Positions 17,374 to 26,565 of a stretch of 64,000 nt of DNA are shown here, one piece after another. The notes under the pieces were generated by a model. That model saw only the letters and a list, made by a program, of their open reading frames with translations. It made no database searches and was not told the origin of the DNA. A program made the translations under genes and the position numbers. The stretch covers positions 62,001-126,000 of the forward strand of contig JANLFK010000013.1 in NCBI GenBank assembly GCA_024655945.1, written 5' to 3'. This DNA is from a candidate division KSB1 bacterium. GTDB lineage: Bacteria > Zhuqueibacterota > Zhuqueibacteria > JANLFK01 > Oleimicrobiaceae. Every line of letters begins with the position of its first letter. The stretch's first letter is position 1.

Positions 17374-18837
17374 CTAATCGCCCTCTGGGTCGGCGGGCGG
17401 GCCCGCCAAGCGCTCCTGGAGAAGCGCTCGTACCTCCTGCGGATCTGCCTCGTCGGGCAGTTTCCTCATTACCTCCCCGATGAAAAAGCCAAAGAGCTGC
17501 TTCTTCCCCTGCCGGTAGCCAGAGACCAGCGTAGAGTGCTGGAAAAGGACCTCTTCAATGACCCGGCCCACCTCCGGCCTCGGCAATGAGGTGCCGCGAC
17601 TGGCAAGCAGGTCTTCCACTGGTCGGCCGGTGGCGATCATCGTGGACAGAACCTGGCGTGCGGCGTGGTCGCTCAAGGCACCATCGCGCACCTCGACCAG
17701 CAGCTTGGCTAAAGAAGAAGCCGGCACCGGAAACTCTGCAATGGAAACGTGGAGTTGCTTGGCCGTTCGCGCCACCGCCCCTGTCATCCAATTGCAGGCA
17801 AGCTGTGGCACTCCAACCGCCTTGGCCACCGCCTCGAAGTAGTCGGCCAGGCTGGAGTCGTCCGTGAGCAGATAGGCTCGCTCTGGCGGGAGGCCATACT
17901 CCCGTTCCAAGCGGCGCTTGCGGGCCAGCGGCAGCTCAGGCAGGGCTCGCCTCAGCTTCTCGATCCACCGTTCGGGAATGCATGCCGGTGGCAGGTCTGG
18001 TTCAGGGGAATAACGGTAGTCGTGGGCGTACTCCTTGTCGCGCATGACGGCTACCGCCTGGGCGGCGGCATCCCAGCACAGGGTCTGGTGGCTCACTGCT
18101 TCCCCTTGGCCGCGCACGGCAACCTGACGGGCCACCTCTGTCGCGAGGGCCCGCTCCAAAGCACGCAGGGAGTTGAGATTCTTGATCTCGGTGGCGACGC
18201 CCTGATCCGGGGCGCCTTTGGGACGGATCGACACATTGGCATCGCAGCGCAGGCTCCCGCGCTCCATCTGGCCATCGCTGACGCCCAGGCAGCGCAGCAG
18301 GCGGCGGAGTTCGGCGACGAAGCAGGCCGCCTCCCGCGGCGAGTGCAATTCGGGCTCGGTCACAATTTCCACTAGAGGCACCCCGCAGCGATTAAGGTCC
18401 ACCAGCGTCTCGTCTTCGGCCACATAGGCCTCGGCGTGCACTGACCTGCCTGCATCCTCTTCGAGATGAGCGTGCCGCAGCCGGACACTGCGCGGCGTCC
18501 CATCCACCTCGAACTCCATGCGGCCGCCGCAGCAGAGCGGCGCCCAAAACTGCGTGATCTGGTAGCCCTTGGGCAGGTCGGGGTAGAAGTACTGCTTACG
18601 GGCAAAGCGACAGTGGCGGTCGATCTCGCAGCCCAAGGCAAGGCCCAAGCGCAGGGCCAGCTCCACAGCCCGCCGATTCAACACGGGTAGCGCCCCCGGC
18701 AGGCCAAGGCACACCGGGCAGACTTGCGTGTTTGGGGCTGCGCCGAAAGCCGTGCTGCAGCCGCAGAAGAGCTTGCTGGCCGTGAGGAGCTGCACGTGCA
18801 CCTCCAGCCCGATGACTGCCTCGAGTCCCTCAGCCAC
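17374..18837 (-). CDS. gatB: Asp-tRNA(Asn)/Glu-tRNA(Gln) amidotransferase subunit B
   Basis: 487 residues from GTG 18837, which has GAGGGGA about 7 bases upstream. The longer ATG frame lacks a good site. GatB binds and phosphorylates misacylated Glu-tRNA(Gln)/Asp-tRNA(Asn) in the transamidosome. Family motifs are AVIGLEVHVQLLTASKLFC, TQVCPVCLGLPGALPVLN and GCEIDRHCRFARKQYFYPDLPKGYQITQ (discontinuous parts), with the C-terminal YqeY-like helical domain (about 340-487). It follows gatA by 105 bases. gatC is not seen in the window. Confidence 0.95.
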   Translation of the reverse strand: MAEGLEAVIGLEVHVQLLTASKLFCGCSTAFGAAPNTQVCPVCLGLPGALPVLNRRAVELALRLGLALGCEIDRHCRFARKQYFYPDLPKGYQITQFWAPLCCGGRMEFEVDGTPRSVRLRHAHLEEDAGRSVHAEAYVAEDETLVDLNRCGVPLVEIVTEPELHSPREAACFVAELRRLLRCLGVSDGQMERGSLRCDANVSIRPKGAPDQGVATEIKNLNSLRALERALATEVARQVAVRGQGEAVSHQTLCWDAAAQAVAVMRDKEYAHDYRYSPEPDLPPACIPERWIEKLRRALPELPLARKRRLEREYGLPPERAYLLTDDSSLADYFEAVAKAVGVPQLACNWMTGAVARTAKQLHVSIAEFPVPASSLAKLLVEVRDGALSDHAARQVLSTMIATGRPVEDLLASRGTSLPRPEVGRVIEEVLFQHSTLVSGYRQGKKQLFGFFIGEVMRKLPDEADPQEVRALLQERLAGPPADPEGD

Positions 18838-18942
18838 GTCTCTTCCCCTCGTGGGCGTGACCCGGGCGCCCCGCGCAGAGCGAATCATCCCCTGCTGCCG
18901 CGCGCGGTCTCCCTCCTTGAGAGCAAGAATCGCGGCTACTTG

Positions 18943-20376
18943 TCACCGTTGCCCCCGAGCGATTTCCACGGCACGGGCGACGCGCAGCACAGTGCCCTCG
19001 TCGAAGGGCTTGCCGATCACCTGCAGGCCGATGGGCAGCCCATTGGCATCTCGCCCGCACGGCACCGAAATAGCGGGCAGGCCGCACAGGCTGGCTGACA
19101 CGGTGTAGACGTCGGAGAGGTACATGGTGAGGGGATTAACCGTACGTTTACCCATGCGGAAGGCAGTGGTCGGCGCAGTCGGGGTGACGAGGCAGTCCAC
19201 TTTCTCAAAGGCCCGGGCAAAGTCCTGGGCGATCAGCGTGCGCACGCGCTGCGCCTTGTCATAGTAGGCCTGGTAGTGGCCAGCGGACAGGACAAAGCAC
19301 CCGAGCAGGATGCGGCGTTTGACTTCAGGGCCAAATCCAAGGGTGCGCGTAGCAACGTACGTCTCGTCGAGGTCGTTCGCGGCACTACGTGCGCCGTAGC
19401 GCATGCCGTCAAACCGCGCCAAGTTAGATGACGCCTCGGCCGTGCAGGTCACATAATAGGTCGCCACGGCGTAGTCGGTGTGCGGCAGGCTGATTTCCTC
19501 TACGCCGGCACCCGCTCCCACAAGCTGCGCAAGTGTGGCATCGACGGCATCGCGAACTTCCGCACTGGCCGGCGGCTGAAAATACTCAGCCGGCCTGCCA
19601 AGCCGAAGCCCGCTGATGCCACGGTCCAGCTCCCTTTGCCAGTCCAGAACGGGCAGCCTGCTCGAGGTGGCCTCGTGGGGGTCGTGTCCGGCAATCACCT
19701 GCAGCACCAGGGCGCAGTCCTGCACCGATAGGGTCAAAGGTCCGATTTGGTCGAGGGACGAACCGAAGGCCACAAGTCCGTAGCGCGACACGCGGCCGTA
19801 GGTGGGCTTGAGACCTACGACGCCGCAAAAAGAGGCCGGCTGACGCACGGAGCCGCCGGTGTCGGAGCCTAACGCAGCCCAGACTTCGCGCGCCGCCACC
19901 GCCGCTGCAGAGCCGCTCGACGAGCCACCGGGCACACGCTCCAAACAGTGGGGGTTGCGCGTCGGCCCAAAGTGGGAGGACTCGCCAGAGGAACCCATGG
20001 CGAACTCGTCCATGTTCGTCTTGCCAAGGACGATCGCGTCCTGACGCAGGAGACGCCTGACGGCAGTGGCATGGAACGGGGCGACATAGTCTGCTAAGTG
20101 GCGGGAGGCGCAGGTAGTCTTCCAGCCCCGGACATTGATGTTGTCTTTGACGCCTATGGCCAGCCCGGCCAGCATCCCCGCACGGTGGCGCGCTATGCGT
20201 TCATCCACGGCGCAGGCTTGCCGCAGAGCCCTTTCCGGGCAGACGCTCACAAACGCATTGAGTGGGCTCTGCGCGATGCGCTGCAGGCAGGCACCGACCA
20301 CCTCCACACAGGAAACCTCGCGCCGGAGGAGGAGCGATCGCAAGGAGGCATAGTCACCCTGAAGTGGAGCAGCCAC
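18943..20376 (-). CDS. gatA: Asp-tRNA(Asn)/Glu-tRNA(Gln) amidotransferase subunit A
   Basis: 477 residues, the glutaminase subunit supplying ammonia to GatB. The amidase-signature triad is visible: Lys in GVKDNINV, the cis-Ser in PGGSSSGSAAAVAA and the nucleophile Ser in GSDTGGSVRQPAS. The start is GTG 20376, 18 bases after the first TatA stop; its ribosome site is weak, so coupling to the upstream gene is likely. The downstream gene is gatB. Confidence 0.95.
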   Translation of the reverse strand: MAAPLQGDYASLRSLLLRREVSCVEVVGACLQRIAQSPLNAFVSVCPERALRQACAVDERIARHRAGMLAGLAIGVKDNINVRGWKTTCASRHLADYVAPFHATAVRRLLRQDAIVLGKTNMDEFAMGSSGESSHFGPTRNPHCLERVPGGSSSGSAAAVAAREVWAALGSDTGGSVRQPASFCGVVGLKPTYGRVSRYGLVAFGSSLDQIGPLTLSVQDCALVLQVIAGHDPHEATSSRLPVLDWQRELDRGISGLRLGRPAEYFQPPASAEVRDAVDATLAQLVGAGAGVEEISLPHTDYAVATYYVTCTAEASSNLARFDGMRYGARSAANDLDETYVATRTLGFGPEVKRRILLGCFVLSAGHYQAYYDKAQRVRTLIAQDFARAFEKVDCLVTPTAPTTAFRMGKRTVNPLTMYLSDVYTVSASLCGLPAISVPCGRDANGLPIGLQVIGKPFDEGTVLRVARAVEIARGQR

Positions 20377-20394
20377 AACCCCAACCGAGATGGA

Positions 20395-20607
20395 TCAGTT
20401 GCTTCCGCCTTGATCTTGCGGGGGTGCACTGACCTTGCCTTTTGTCTTGCTCTCTTCCTCGGGGGGCTCCTTTACCGCCCTGCGGAACTCGCGAATCCCT
20501 TTGCCCAAGCCTTGCGCCAACTCCGGCAGCCGCCGCGCCCCAAACAGCAGCAGAATGGCAAAGAAGATGAGCAAAAGCTCCCACTGGCCAATCATTCCAG
20601 CCAACAT
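20395..20607 (-). CDS. tatA: Twin-arginine translocase TatA/TatE-family protein
   Basis: 70 residues: short N-terminus, one transmembrane helix (WELLLIFFAILLLFGARRLPELAQ) and an amphipathic helix (GLGKGIREFRRAVKE) with the FG hinge, then a charged tail. TatA forms the protein-conducting assembly of the Tat pathway. GGAGGTCAAT precedes ATG 20607. A second TatA-like gene lies 76 bases upstream. TatC is not in this window. Confidence 0.9.
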   Translation of the reverse strand: MLAGMIGQWELLLIFFAILLLFGARRLPELAQGLGKGIREFRRAVKEPPEEESKTKGKVSAPPQDQGGSN

Positions 20608-20683
20608 ATTGACCTCCGCATTTCATTCTGGCGCCGGCCATCGCCCGGCCGGCACACTTGACATCGCCGCCTGGACAAGTTCC

Positions 20684-20875
20684 TCAGCCCTGGAGTTCGT
20701 CGTCCTGGTCGCTTATGTCGATTTCCCGCCTCACTTCCTCGGCGGCCTTGCGAAACTCTTGCATGGCCTTACCAAGCCCCCGGGCGAGCTCTGGCAGCCT
20801 TTTCGGGCCGAACAGAATCAAGACGGCCAGCATGATTACCACGAGCTCCCATGGCCCGATCGCTCCTCCGAGCAC
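20684..20875 (-). CDS. tatA: Twin-arginine translocase TatA/TatE-family protein (second copy)
   Basis: 63 residues from GTG 20875 with GGAGG 9 bases upstream. Transmembrane helix WELVVIMLAVLILFGPKRLPELA, FG hinge and amphipathic helix GLGKAMQEFRKAAEEVRRE. It is very like the neighbouring TatA but has the FGPKRLPE hinge and a shorter acidic tail. The two could be TatA-like and TatB-like members of a minimal Tat system, or simple duplicates. Confidence 0.9.
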   Translation of the reverse strand: MLGGAIGPWELVVIMLAVLILFGPKRLPELARGLGKAMQEFRKAAEEVRREIDISDQDDELQG

Positions 20876-20898
20876 AGTTCTTCACCTCCCCGCTGAGC

Positions 20899-21165
20899 CT
20901 ACCGCACCAGCCGCAAGATGTAGGCAGCAATGATGACACCGATGACTCCACAGGCGCTGATGGTCAGGTGCAGGCCAAAGGTAAAGTGGAGCCACTCGGG
21001 GCCCACGGTGGTTGGGCTCAGCGTGACAATAGTGGCGCTGCGCGTCAAGAACTCCTTGACGACCCCCTCCGGTACGACCATCCCCACGAGTTGCCCCAAA
21101 ATGCTCCCAATCACAGCCCCTAAGAGGAGGATAAGTGCGTAGAACCCCAGAGGCCGTCGTCTCAT
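20899..21165 (-). CDS. DUF4321-family small membrane protein
   Basis: 88 residues with two hydrophobic segments (ALILLLGAVIGSILGQLVGM and ACGVIGVIIAAYILRLVR). The N-terminal RRRPLGFYALILLLGAVIGSI matches the DUF4321 family, found near phospholipid, Tat and cell-shape genes. Function unknown. ATG 21165 overlaps the pssA stop as ATGA. Confidence 0.75.
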   Translation of the reverse strand: MRRRPLGFYALILLLGAVIGSILGQLVGMVVPEGVVKEFLTRSATIVTLSPTTVGPEWLHFTFGLHLTISACGVIGVIIAAYILRLVR

Positions 21166-21920
21166 AGCGCTTCTCTCTTGCTTGCCTTAGAATCCCTGTC
21201 CCGGGCAGGTGCCTGGCACGGGCCGCCACGGAGGCCACGCACGATGCCCGCGACGACATAGACCATCATGAGCGGAAAGAACACATGCCTGGGGAACAGA
21301 GGGATGAACACCAGACCAAAAAGGAAAATGAGCAGATTACGCGTATTTGCGGCACCGCGGCTGAACGCGAAATGGGGCATCCTGTCATAGGGGAGCCTGC
21401 TCACCATGAGCAGAGAGACCCCGGCCACCACTACGGGAAGCAGGCGCAGACCACCGATGACGTCTGGCAACAGGGCGTCCATCCAGATGAAGCCGCAGAT
21501 GGTGAGCGTTGCCATGGGGGCCGGCAGTCCCACGTAGAAAGGGCTCCTCACACTCATGCTCAGCACGTTGAACCGCGCCAACCGCAGGGCGGAGCAAAGT
21601 ACCGGCAGGAAGCTTATCGCCACGCCGGCCACGCCCAGCTTGTTGAGAAAGATTTCGTATGCCAACACTCCCGGCAAGACGCCAAAGGAGATGACGTCCG
21701 ACAGCGAGTCCAACTGCAGGCCAAAGTCGCTGGTCTGTCCGGAGCGGGCTGCGCGGGCGAACTTTCCGTCCAGGCCGTCGAAGATGGCTGCAATGAAAAC
21801 GAGCCACAGAGCACGCTCCCACCGACCGCGCACTGCCGCCAGGATGCCCAAGAAGCCACACAACATGTTTAGGGCGGTAAAGACATCCGCCAGCAAGGCT
21901 CGCCTATTCACGACCGACAC
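21162..21920 (-). CDS. pssA: CDP-diacylglycerol--serine O-phosphatidyltransferase
   Basis: 252 residues. An integral membrane CDP-alcohol phosphatidyltransferase making phosphatidylserine. The family motif is visible as FDGLDGKFARAARSGQTSDF then LDSLSD, giving the metal-binding Asp residues. At least six hydrophobic segments follow. The start is GTG 21920 (GTG 21911 also possible), overlapping the end of psd. PssA and the Psd encoded just upstream catalyse consecutive steps to phosphatidylethanolamine. Confidence 0.93.
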   Translation of the reverse strand: MSVVNRRALLADVFTALNMLCGFLGILAAVRGRWERALWLVFIAAIFDGLDGKFARAARSGQTSDFGLQLDSLSDVISFGVLPGVLAYEIFLNKLGVAGVAISFLPVLCSALRLARFNVLSMSVRSPFYVGLPAPMATLTICGFIWMDALLPDVIGGLRLLPVVVAGVSLLMVSRLPYDRMPHFAFSRGAANTRNLLIFLFGLVFIPLFPRHVFFPLMMVYVVAGIVRGLRGGPCQAPARDRDSKASKREAL

Positions 21921-22551
21921 TCGCGATGATGGTTTCCCCCGCCCGTACCTTCTGACCGCGCTGCACCTGCACGGTGGCCTCGCCGGGCACCGTCAGCTCG
22001 ACGCGCGAGCCGAATCTGATGATGCCGATTCTCTGCCCTTTTTCCACGCGCCACCCTTCGCGGGGATGGCACACGACGCGGCGCGCGACCACCCCGGCAA
22101 TCAGCTGCAGCAACACTTTGCACTGTCCGCCTTCGATCCCCATCACCACCTGCTCGTTCAGCCGGCCGGCTTCCTCGCGGCGCGCCGGCGCGAAGCGTCC
22201 CTTCTGATAGCGGAAGTAGCCCACTTGCCCAGCAATGGGCGCGCGGATGACATGGACATCAAACAGCGAAAGGAACACCGCGATGCGCCACACTTGCCCA
22301 GAGAGAAACTCCCGCGCCTCCTCCTTGCACACTGCTACCACCCGGCCGTCTGCAGGGCTAAGCACAAGGCCCTCGCCGAGCGGGGGATGGCGCAGGGGAT
22401 CGCGGAAAAAGTACACCACCACTCCCAACGCCAGCCACAACAGCGCACTGAGCACAACCAGCCCTGGCGAGCCAGTCAGCACCGCGCCTGCGGTGACCAC
22501 CAGCGCCATAAGGGCACTGGCCAGCACCGTCCCTATGCCTTCTCTGGCCAC
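21904..22551 (-). CDS. psd: Phosphatidylserine decarboxylase proenzyme (short type)
   Basis: 215 residues from GTG 22551. Longer frames would overlap purC by more than 150 bases, and GAGAG lies 8 bases before this GTG. Two N-terminal membrane helices precede the catalytic region with FFRDP, LSPADGRVV and FLSLFDVHVIRAPIAG. The self-cleavage site FGSRVE (the Ser becomes the pyruvoyl group) is near the C-terminus. It converts phosphatidylserine to phosphatidylethanolamine and is coupled by overlap to pssA. The short length is that of the archaeal/Bacteroidota-type enzyme. Confidence 0.93.
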   Translation of the reverse strand: MAREGIGTVLASALMALVVTAGAVLTGSPGLVVLSALLWLALGVVVYFFRDPLRHPPLGEGLVLSPADGRVVAVCKEEAREFLSGQVWRIAVFLSLFDVHVIRAPIAGQVGYFRYQKGRFAPARREEAGRLNEQVVMGIEGGQCKVLLQLIAGVVARRVVCHPREGWRVEKGQRIGIIRFGSRVELTVPGEATVQVQRGQKVRAGETIIASVGRE

Positions 22552-22582
22552 CTGAATTCTCTCGACTCGCGCCTCGCTCAGC

Positions 22583-23287
22583 TCAACCCACGATGCGTTC
22601 GCACAACTTTTGGTACAGTTCCTCGGCCCTGGTCGGGTTGGCCACCAGACGGTCACGATCCAGCTGCTCGCCGGTGAGCAGATCCTGCAGGCGGCAGGTG
22701 TCCAGGGAGACCTCATCGCCAAGAAGGATCTTCCCTTTGGCCCGTCCAAACTCGAGCTTGATCTCCACCAGCTTCAGATTGCGGCGCAGGAAAAAGTCCT
22801 TGAGCACCGCATTGACTTTGACCGCGGTGCGACGAATGTGCGCAAGGTCGCCGGCAGAGGCATGACCGAAGGCAACCACATGGTCTTCGTTGATCATCGG
22901 ATCGTGGCGCTCATCGTCCTTCAGGTAGTACTCGACCGCGGGCTGGGGCAAGTCCTCGCCCTCCTCGACGCCGAAGCGCTCTGCCAGACCGCCCGTCGCA
23001 ACATTGCGCACCACCACTTCCACCGGGATGATGTCCAGCCGTCTCACCACCATCTCCGTGTCGGAGAGCTGCCTGACGAAGTGGGTGGATACGTGATAGC
23101 TCTCCAGGTAGCGGAAGAGGTGCGTGGAGACGCGATTGTTCACCGCCCCTTTGCCTCTGATAGTCGCGGTCTTTTCGCCATTGGCGGCCACCCCCTCGTG
23201 TTTGAACTCCTGAATCAGCAACTCGGGGTTGTCCGTGGTGTAGAGTCGTTTGGTCTTACCTTCGTAGAGCTTCTTGTCCTTCTTCAA
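22583..23287 (-). CDS. purC: Phosphoribosylaminoimidazole-succinocarboxamide synthase
   Basis: 234 residues. SAICAR synthetase of purine biosynthesis, ligating CAIR and aspartate with ATP. Motifs: LYEGKTKRLY, FKHEGVAANGEKTATIRGKGAVNN, VVRNVATGGLAERFG and VEIKLEFGRAKG (in parts). The start is TTG at 23287, fixed by GAGGAGG 5 bases upstream; no in-frame ATG fits. It follows purB by 39 bases; PurB acts on the product of PurC. Confidence 0.95.
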   Translation of the reverse strand: MKKDKKLYEGKTKRLYTTDNPELLIQEFKHEGVAANGEKTATIRGKGAVNNRVSTHLFRYLESYHVSTHFVRQLSDTEMVVRRLDIIPVEVVVRNVATGGLAERFGVEEGEDLPQPAVEYYLKDDERHDPMINEDHVVAFGHASAGDLAHIRRTAVKVNAVLKDFFLRRNLKLVEIKLEFGRAKGKILLGDEVSLDTCRLQDLLTGEQLDRDRLVANPTRAEELYQKLCERIVG

Positions 23288-23326
23288 TGCATCCTCCTCG
23301 TTCGCACTTGTACCCCGCGCCCGTGC

Positions 23327-24622
23327 TCATGCCAGCCCGGCGCGGGCAAAGATGTAGTCCACATGACGGAGGCTATGGTTAAGATCAAAGCACCTTTCCA
23401 CTTCCTCTTCGGAGAGAACGCTGCGCACTTGCGGGTCATCAAGGACCAGGCGGCGGAAGTCGGCCCCGGTGCGCCAGGCGGTCATGGCATGCGCTTGCAC
23501 CCACTGGTACGCCTCCTCCCGCGCCACCCCTTTGTTGACCAGGGCAAGCAGCAAGGCCTGTGAGAAGATCAACCCTCCGGTCTTGTGCAAATTGGCCAAC
23601 ATGTTTTCCGGATAGACCAGCAAGCGCTCCACCACGTCCGTGAAGGTGGCGAGCATGTAGTCCAGAATGATCGTACTGTCGGGAACGATGACGCGCTCGA
23701 CACTGGAATGGCTGATGTCGCGCTCGTGCCAAAGCGGCATATTGTCCAGGGCAGCCAATGCGTTGCCGCGCACGATGCGCGCCATGCCGGCAATGCGCTC
23801 GCAGGTGATGGGGTTCCGTTTATGAGGCATCGCGGAAGAGCCCTTTTGACCCGGGGAGAAGTATTCCTCGGCCTCCAGGATCTCCGTGCGCTGCAGGTTG
23901 CGCACTTCCACGGCGAACTTTTCCAGCGACGAGGCGATGAGGGCCAAGGTGCAGAGATACTCAGCATGCACGTCGCGCTGGACGATTTGCGTGGACACCG
24001 GGGCAGGGCGAAGACCCAGCCGTGCGCAGACCAACTCCTCGACCCGCGGGTCAAGGTAGCCGAAGGTACCCACCGCTCCGGAGATCTTGCCCACCGACAC
24101 GGCCTCAACCGCGCGTTCCAGGCGGAACTGCGCCCGGCCAAGCTCGTCGTACCACACGGCCAGTTTGAGCCCGAAGGTGATGGGCTCGGCATGGACCCCA
24201 TGGGTCCGGCCGATGCATGGGGTGTGCTTGAATTCCAGCGCCCGCTTGCGCACTGCTGCCCGCAAAGCGGCAAGGTCCTCCAGAAGCAGCTTGCCGGCCT
24301 CGCGCAGGAGCAGCGCCAGGGAGGTATCCAGAAGGTCCGAGGAGGTGAGGCCCAGGTGGAGGTAGCGAGCCTCCTCGCCGACATACTCGTGGACGTTCGT
24401 CAGGAAGGCTATCACGTCGTGCTTGACGGTCTGCTCGATCTCGCTGATGCGGGCCACGTCGAACCGCCCTTTGCTGCGAATGGCCTGTGCGGCAGCAAGT
24501 GGAATCTGACCCAACTCGGCCATGACCTCGCAGACGACCGTCTCCACTTCCAGCCAGGTGGCGAAGCGGTGTTCATCGCTCCAGATGGCGCCCATGCGCG
24601 GGCGGGTGTAGCGGGCAATCAT
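23327..24622 (-). CDS. purB: Adenylosuccinate lyase
   Basis: 431 residues, normal length. It cleaves SAICAR and adenylosuccinate, releasing fumarate. The fumarase/aspartase-family signature [11 protein letters not shown] is intact, as are [14 protein letters not shown] with the catalytic His and the N-terminal [22 protein letters not shown] 24622 with GGGAGG 5 bases upstream. It lies 13 bases after htrA and before purC. Confidence 0.96.
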   Translation of the reverse strand: MIARYTRPRMGAIWSDEHRFATWLEVETVVCEVMAELGQIPLAAAQAIRSKGRFDVARISEIEQTVKHDVIAFLTNVHEYVGEEARYLHLGLTSSDLLDTSLALLLREAGKLLLEDLAALRAAVRKRALEFKHTPCIGRTHGVHAEPITFGLKLAVWYDELGRAQFRLERAVEAVSVGKISGAVGTFGYLDPRVEELVCARLGLRPAPVSTQIVQRDVHAEYLCTLALIASSLEKFAVEVRNLQRTEILEAEEYFSPGQKGSSAMPHKRNPITCERIAGMARIVRGNALAALDNMPLWHERDISHSSVERVIVPDSTIILDYMLATFTDVVERLLVYPENMLANLHKTGGLIFSQALLLALVNKGVAREEAYQWVQAHAMTAWRTGADFRRLVLDDPQVRSVLSEEEVERCFDLNHSLRHVDYIFARAGLA

Positions 24623-24635
24623 TCACGCCTCCCTG

Positions 24636-25844
24636 TCAGCGCGGCGGCCGCTCAAGCCTCACCTCGGCATCAAAAGTCCGGCCTTGGCGGTAGACTTTGA
24701 GGCGCAGCTTGTCACCGGGGCGCAAGTCCTGTTCGCTGATCAACGACATGATCTGGTCTGGGGTGCGCACCGCCTTGCCATTCACCTCCAGGATGACATC
24801 TCCTGGCTTGAGGCCGGCGCGCTCGCCTGGGCTGTTGTTGGCCACGTCGGTCACCACCACGCCGCGGCGCGCGCCGAGACCCAACGCAAAGGCCACCATG
24901 TGGCTCATCTCGTCCACCTCAAGGCCCGTCCAGAACTCGCGCTCCACGCGCCCCTTGTCGCGCAGCTCGCGCACGATCCTCTTGATGGTGTTGACCGGGA
25001 TGGCAAAGCCGATGCCGATGTTGCCACTCATGTCCCGGCTGCCGGAGATGATCCAAGTGTTCATGCCGATCACCTCGCCCAGGCTGTTCAGCAAGGGCCC
25101 GCCGCTGTTGCCGCCGTTGATTTGTGCGTCGGTCTGGATCATGTCCTGGTACACCCGGCCATTCTGCTCGCCAAAGTCCATGTTGACGTTGGAGACGACC
25201 CCAACGTTCACACTCGGCTCGGAGTTGATGTTGAAAAGGCCGAACGGATTCCCCAAAGCAATCACCCACTCGCCGCGGATGACGTCATCGGAATCGCCCA
25301 AGGTCACCGTGGGCAGGTCCTTGCCATCGATCTTCAGCAGAGCGATGTCGGTGACGAAATCGCTGCCCACCACCTGTGCCTTGTACTGCTTGCCGCCCCA
25401 AAGGGTGACGACGATTTCCACGGCATTGTGCACCACGTGCTCATTGGTGACGATGTAGCCGTCCGGCGAGATGATAAAGCCCGAACCGAGGCTCTGCACC
25501 CGCTCCCGGTAGCGGCGCGGATAGAAAAAGTCCCAGAAGGGGTCGTCCATGAACAGGCCCCCGCGCTGGTACTCCCGCACCTGAATGACGTTGATGCCGA
25601 CCACCGCAGGGCTGGCCTTTGCCACTGCCTTGGTGATGGCGTTCTCGCGGGAGGCAGTGATTTGCCATTGGCGGCGCAGCGCCGCCGAGTCGACCTCGCT
25701 GGTCACCTGCGCTGCTGTGTGCGCCACCTCCAAAGAGGGCGCAGAGCTGCTGGTGGAGCGCTCCTGCCCACAATGTGAGACCAGCACCGTGGCGGCCGCA
25801 AAGCCGGCCACAAAGATTACGACACCACGCGCCAACCTGCCCAT
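24636..25844 (-). CDS. HtrA/DegP-family periplasmic serine protease
   Basis: 402 residues. An N-terminal membrane anchor or signal (VVIFVAGFAAATVLVSHC) is followed by the trypsin-like domain with the triad His in VTNEHVV, Asp in DIALLK and Ser in NGGNSGGPL, then one PDZ domain (about 300-395, GVVVTDVANNSPGERAGLKPGD). One PDZ suggests a DegS/HtrA-like quality-control or signalling protease rather than a two-PDZ DegP. The ATG has AAGGAG upstream. Confidence 0.94.
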   Translation of the reverse strand: MGRLARGVVIFVAGFAAATVLVSHCGQERSTSSSAPSLEVAHTAAQVTSEVDSAALRRQWQITASRENAITKAVAKASPAVVGINVIQVREYQRGGLFMDDPFWDFFYPRRYRERVQSLGSGFIISPDGYIVTNEHVVHNAVEIVVTLWGGKQYKAQVVGSDFVTDIALLKIDGKDLPTVTLGDSDDVIRGEWVIALGNPFGLFNINSEPSVNVGVVSNVNMDFGEQNGRVYQDMIQTDAQINGGNSGGPLLNSLGEVIGMNTWIISGSRDMSGNIGIGFAIPVNTIKRIVRELRDKGRVEREFWTGLEVDEMSHMVAFALGLGARRGVVVTDVANNSPGERAGLKPGDVILEVNGKAVRTPDQIMSLISEQDLRPGDKLRLKVYRQGRTFDAEVRLERPPR

Positions 25845-25884
25845 GGTTGCCTTCTCCTTCTGGTTGGGCAGAACCCAGAACCCT

Positions 25885-26538
25885 TTACTCTTTCGGGTAC
25901 CCCACCGTCTGCGCCAAAATCACCTTTTGCGTGGGCCTGAGTCCCATCTTCTCTGCCAACGCCGGCTTGTCCACCATGTTGCGCACCACCGTGGCAAGCC
26001 CCTCCGAAGCGCAGAAAAGGTAGACGTTTTGGCTGATGTAGCCAGTGTCTGTGGCAGAGTAAAAGTCCTTCGCCTCGGTGGGGATGTTTCCCATCTTGTC
26101 ATAGTCCGAGACGAAGATGAGGTTGACCGGCGCCTCCGCAACAAACGCCTGTCGTCCGGTGGCAGCCCGCAAGTCCTGCATCAACACGGGCTCCAGGACG
26201 TGCTCCTTGGCATTGTACAGGTACAGCCCCTCGGCCAGCGCCACGTAGACGTCTATCTCCTGCATGTTGCGTGCCGTTGGTGCCGTCCGCTTGCCGGACT
26301 CTGGACGATTCACCCCACAGGCCGCCCATAGCAAGTTGGACAGCACCTGCAAGGGGAGCGGCTTGCTGCTGAAAGCGCGGGTACTGCACCGCGCCTTGAG
26401 CGCTGCCATGAGCGGCATGCCTCCCTCGGTTTGCGGCGCCGGGAGCTTGATTGCCGTGCCCCCCTGTTCAGCGGCGAGCACCGTTGCCATGATCCCCACC
26501 ATCGCACTTGCCATGAGCCTCACCAAGAGCCTGTCCAT
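25885..26538 (-). CDS. Exported SagB-type nitroreductase-family protein
   Basis: 217 residues. A signal peptide (MDRLLVRLMASAMVGIMATVLAAEQ) precedes a nitroreductase fold of the SagB/ThcOx type: RCSTRAFSSKPLPLQVLSNLLWAACGVNR, TAPTARNMQEIDVYVAL, and a C-terminal TGYISQNVYLFCASEGLATVV. Related cytosolic proteins use FMN to oxidise azolines or reduce nitro compounds. Here an export signal without twin arginines is unusual for a flavoprotein. GAGGAGG lies 7 bases before the ATG. It sits 27 bases after the CDF transporter. Substrate is unknown. Confidence 0.85.
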   Translation of the reverse strand: MDRLLVRLMASAMVGIMATVLAAEQGGTAIKLPAPQTEGGMPLMAALKARCSTRAFSSKPLPLQVLSNLLWAACGVNRPESGKRTAPTARNMQEIDVYVALAEGLYLYNAKEHVLEPVLMQDLRAATGRQAFVAEAPVNLIFVSDYDKMGNIPTEAKDFYSATDTGYISQNVYLFCASEGLATVVRNMVDKPALAEKMGLRPTQKVILAQTVGYPKE

Positions 26539-26565
26539 GGTATGCCCTCCTCTGCAAGACTATCC

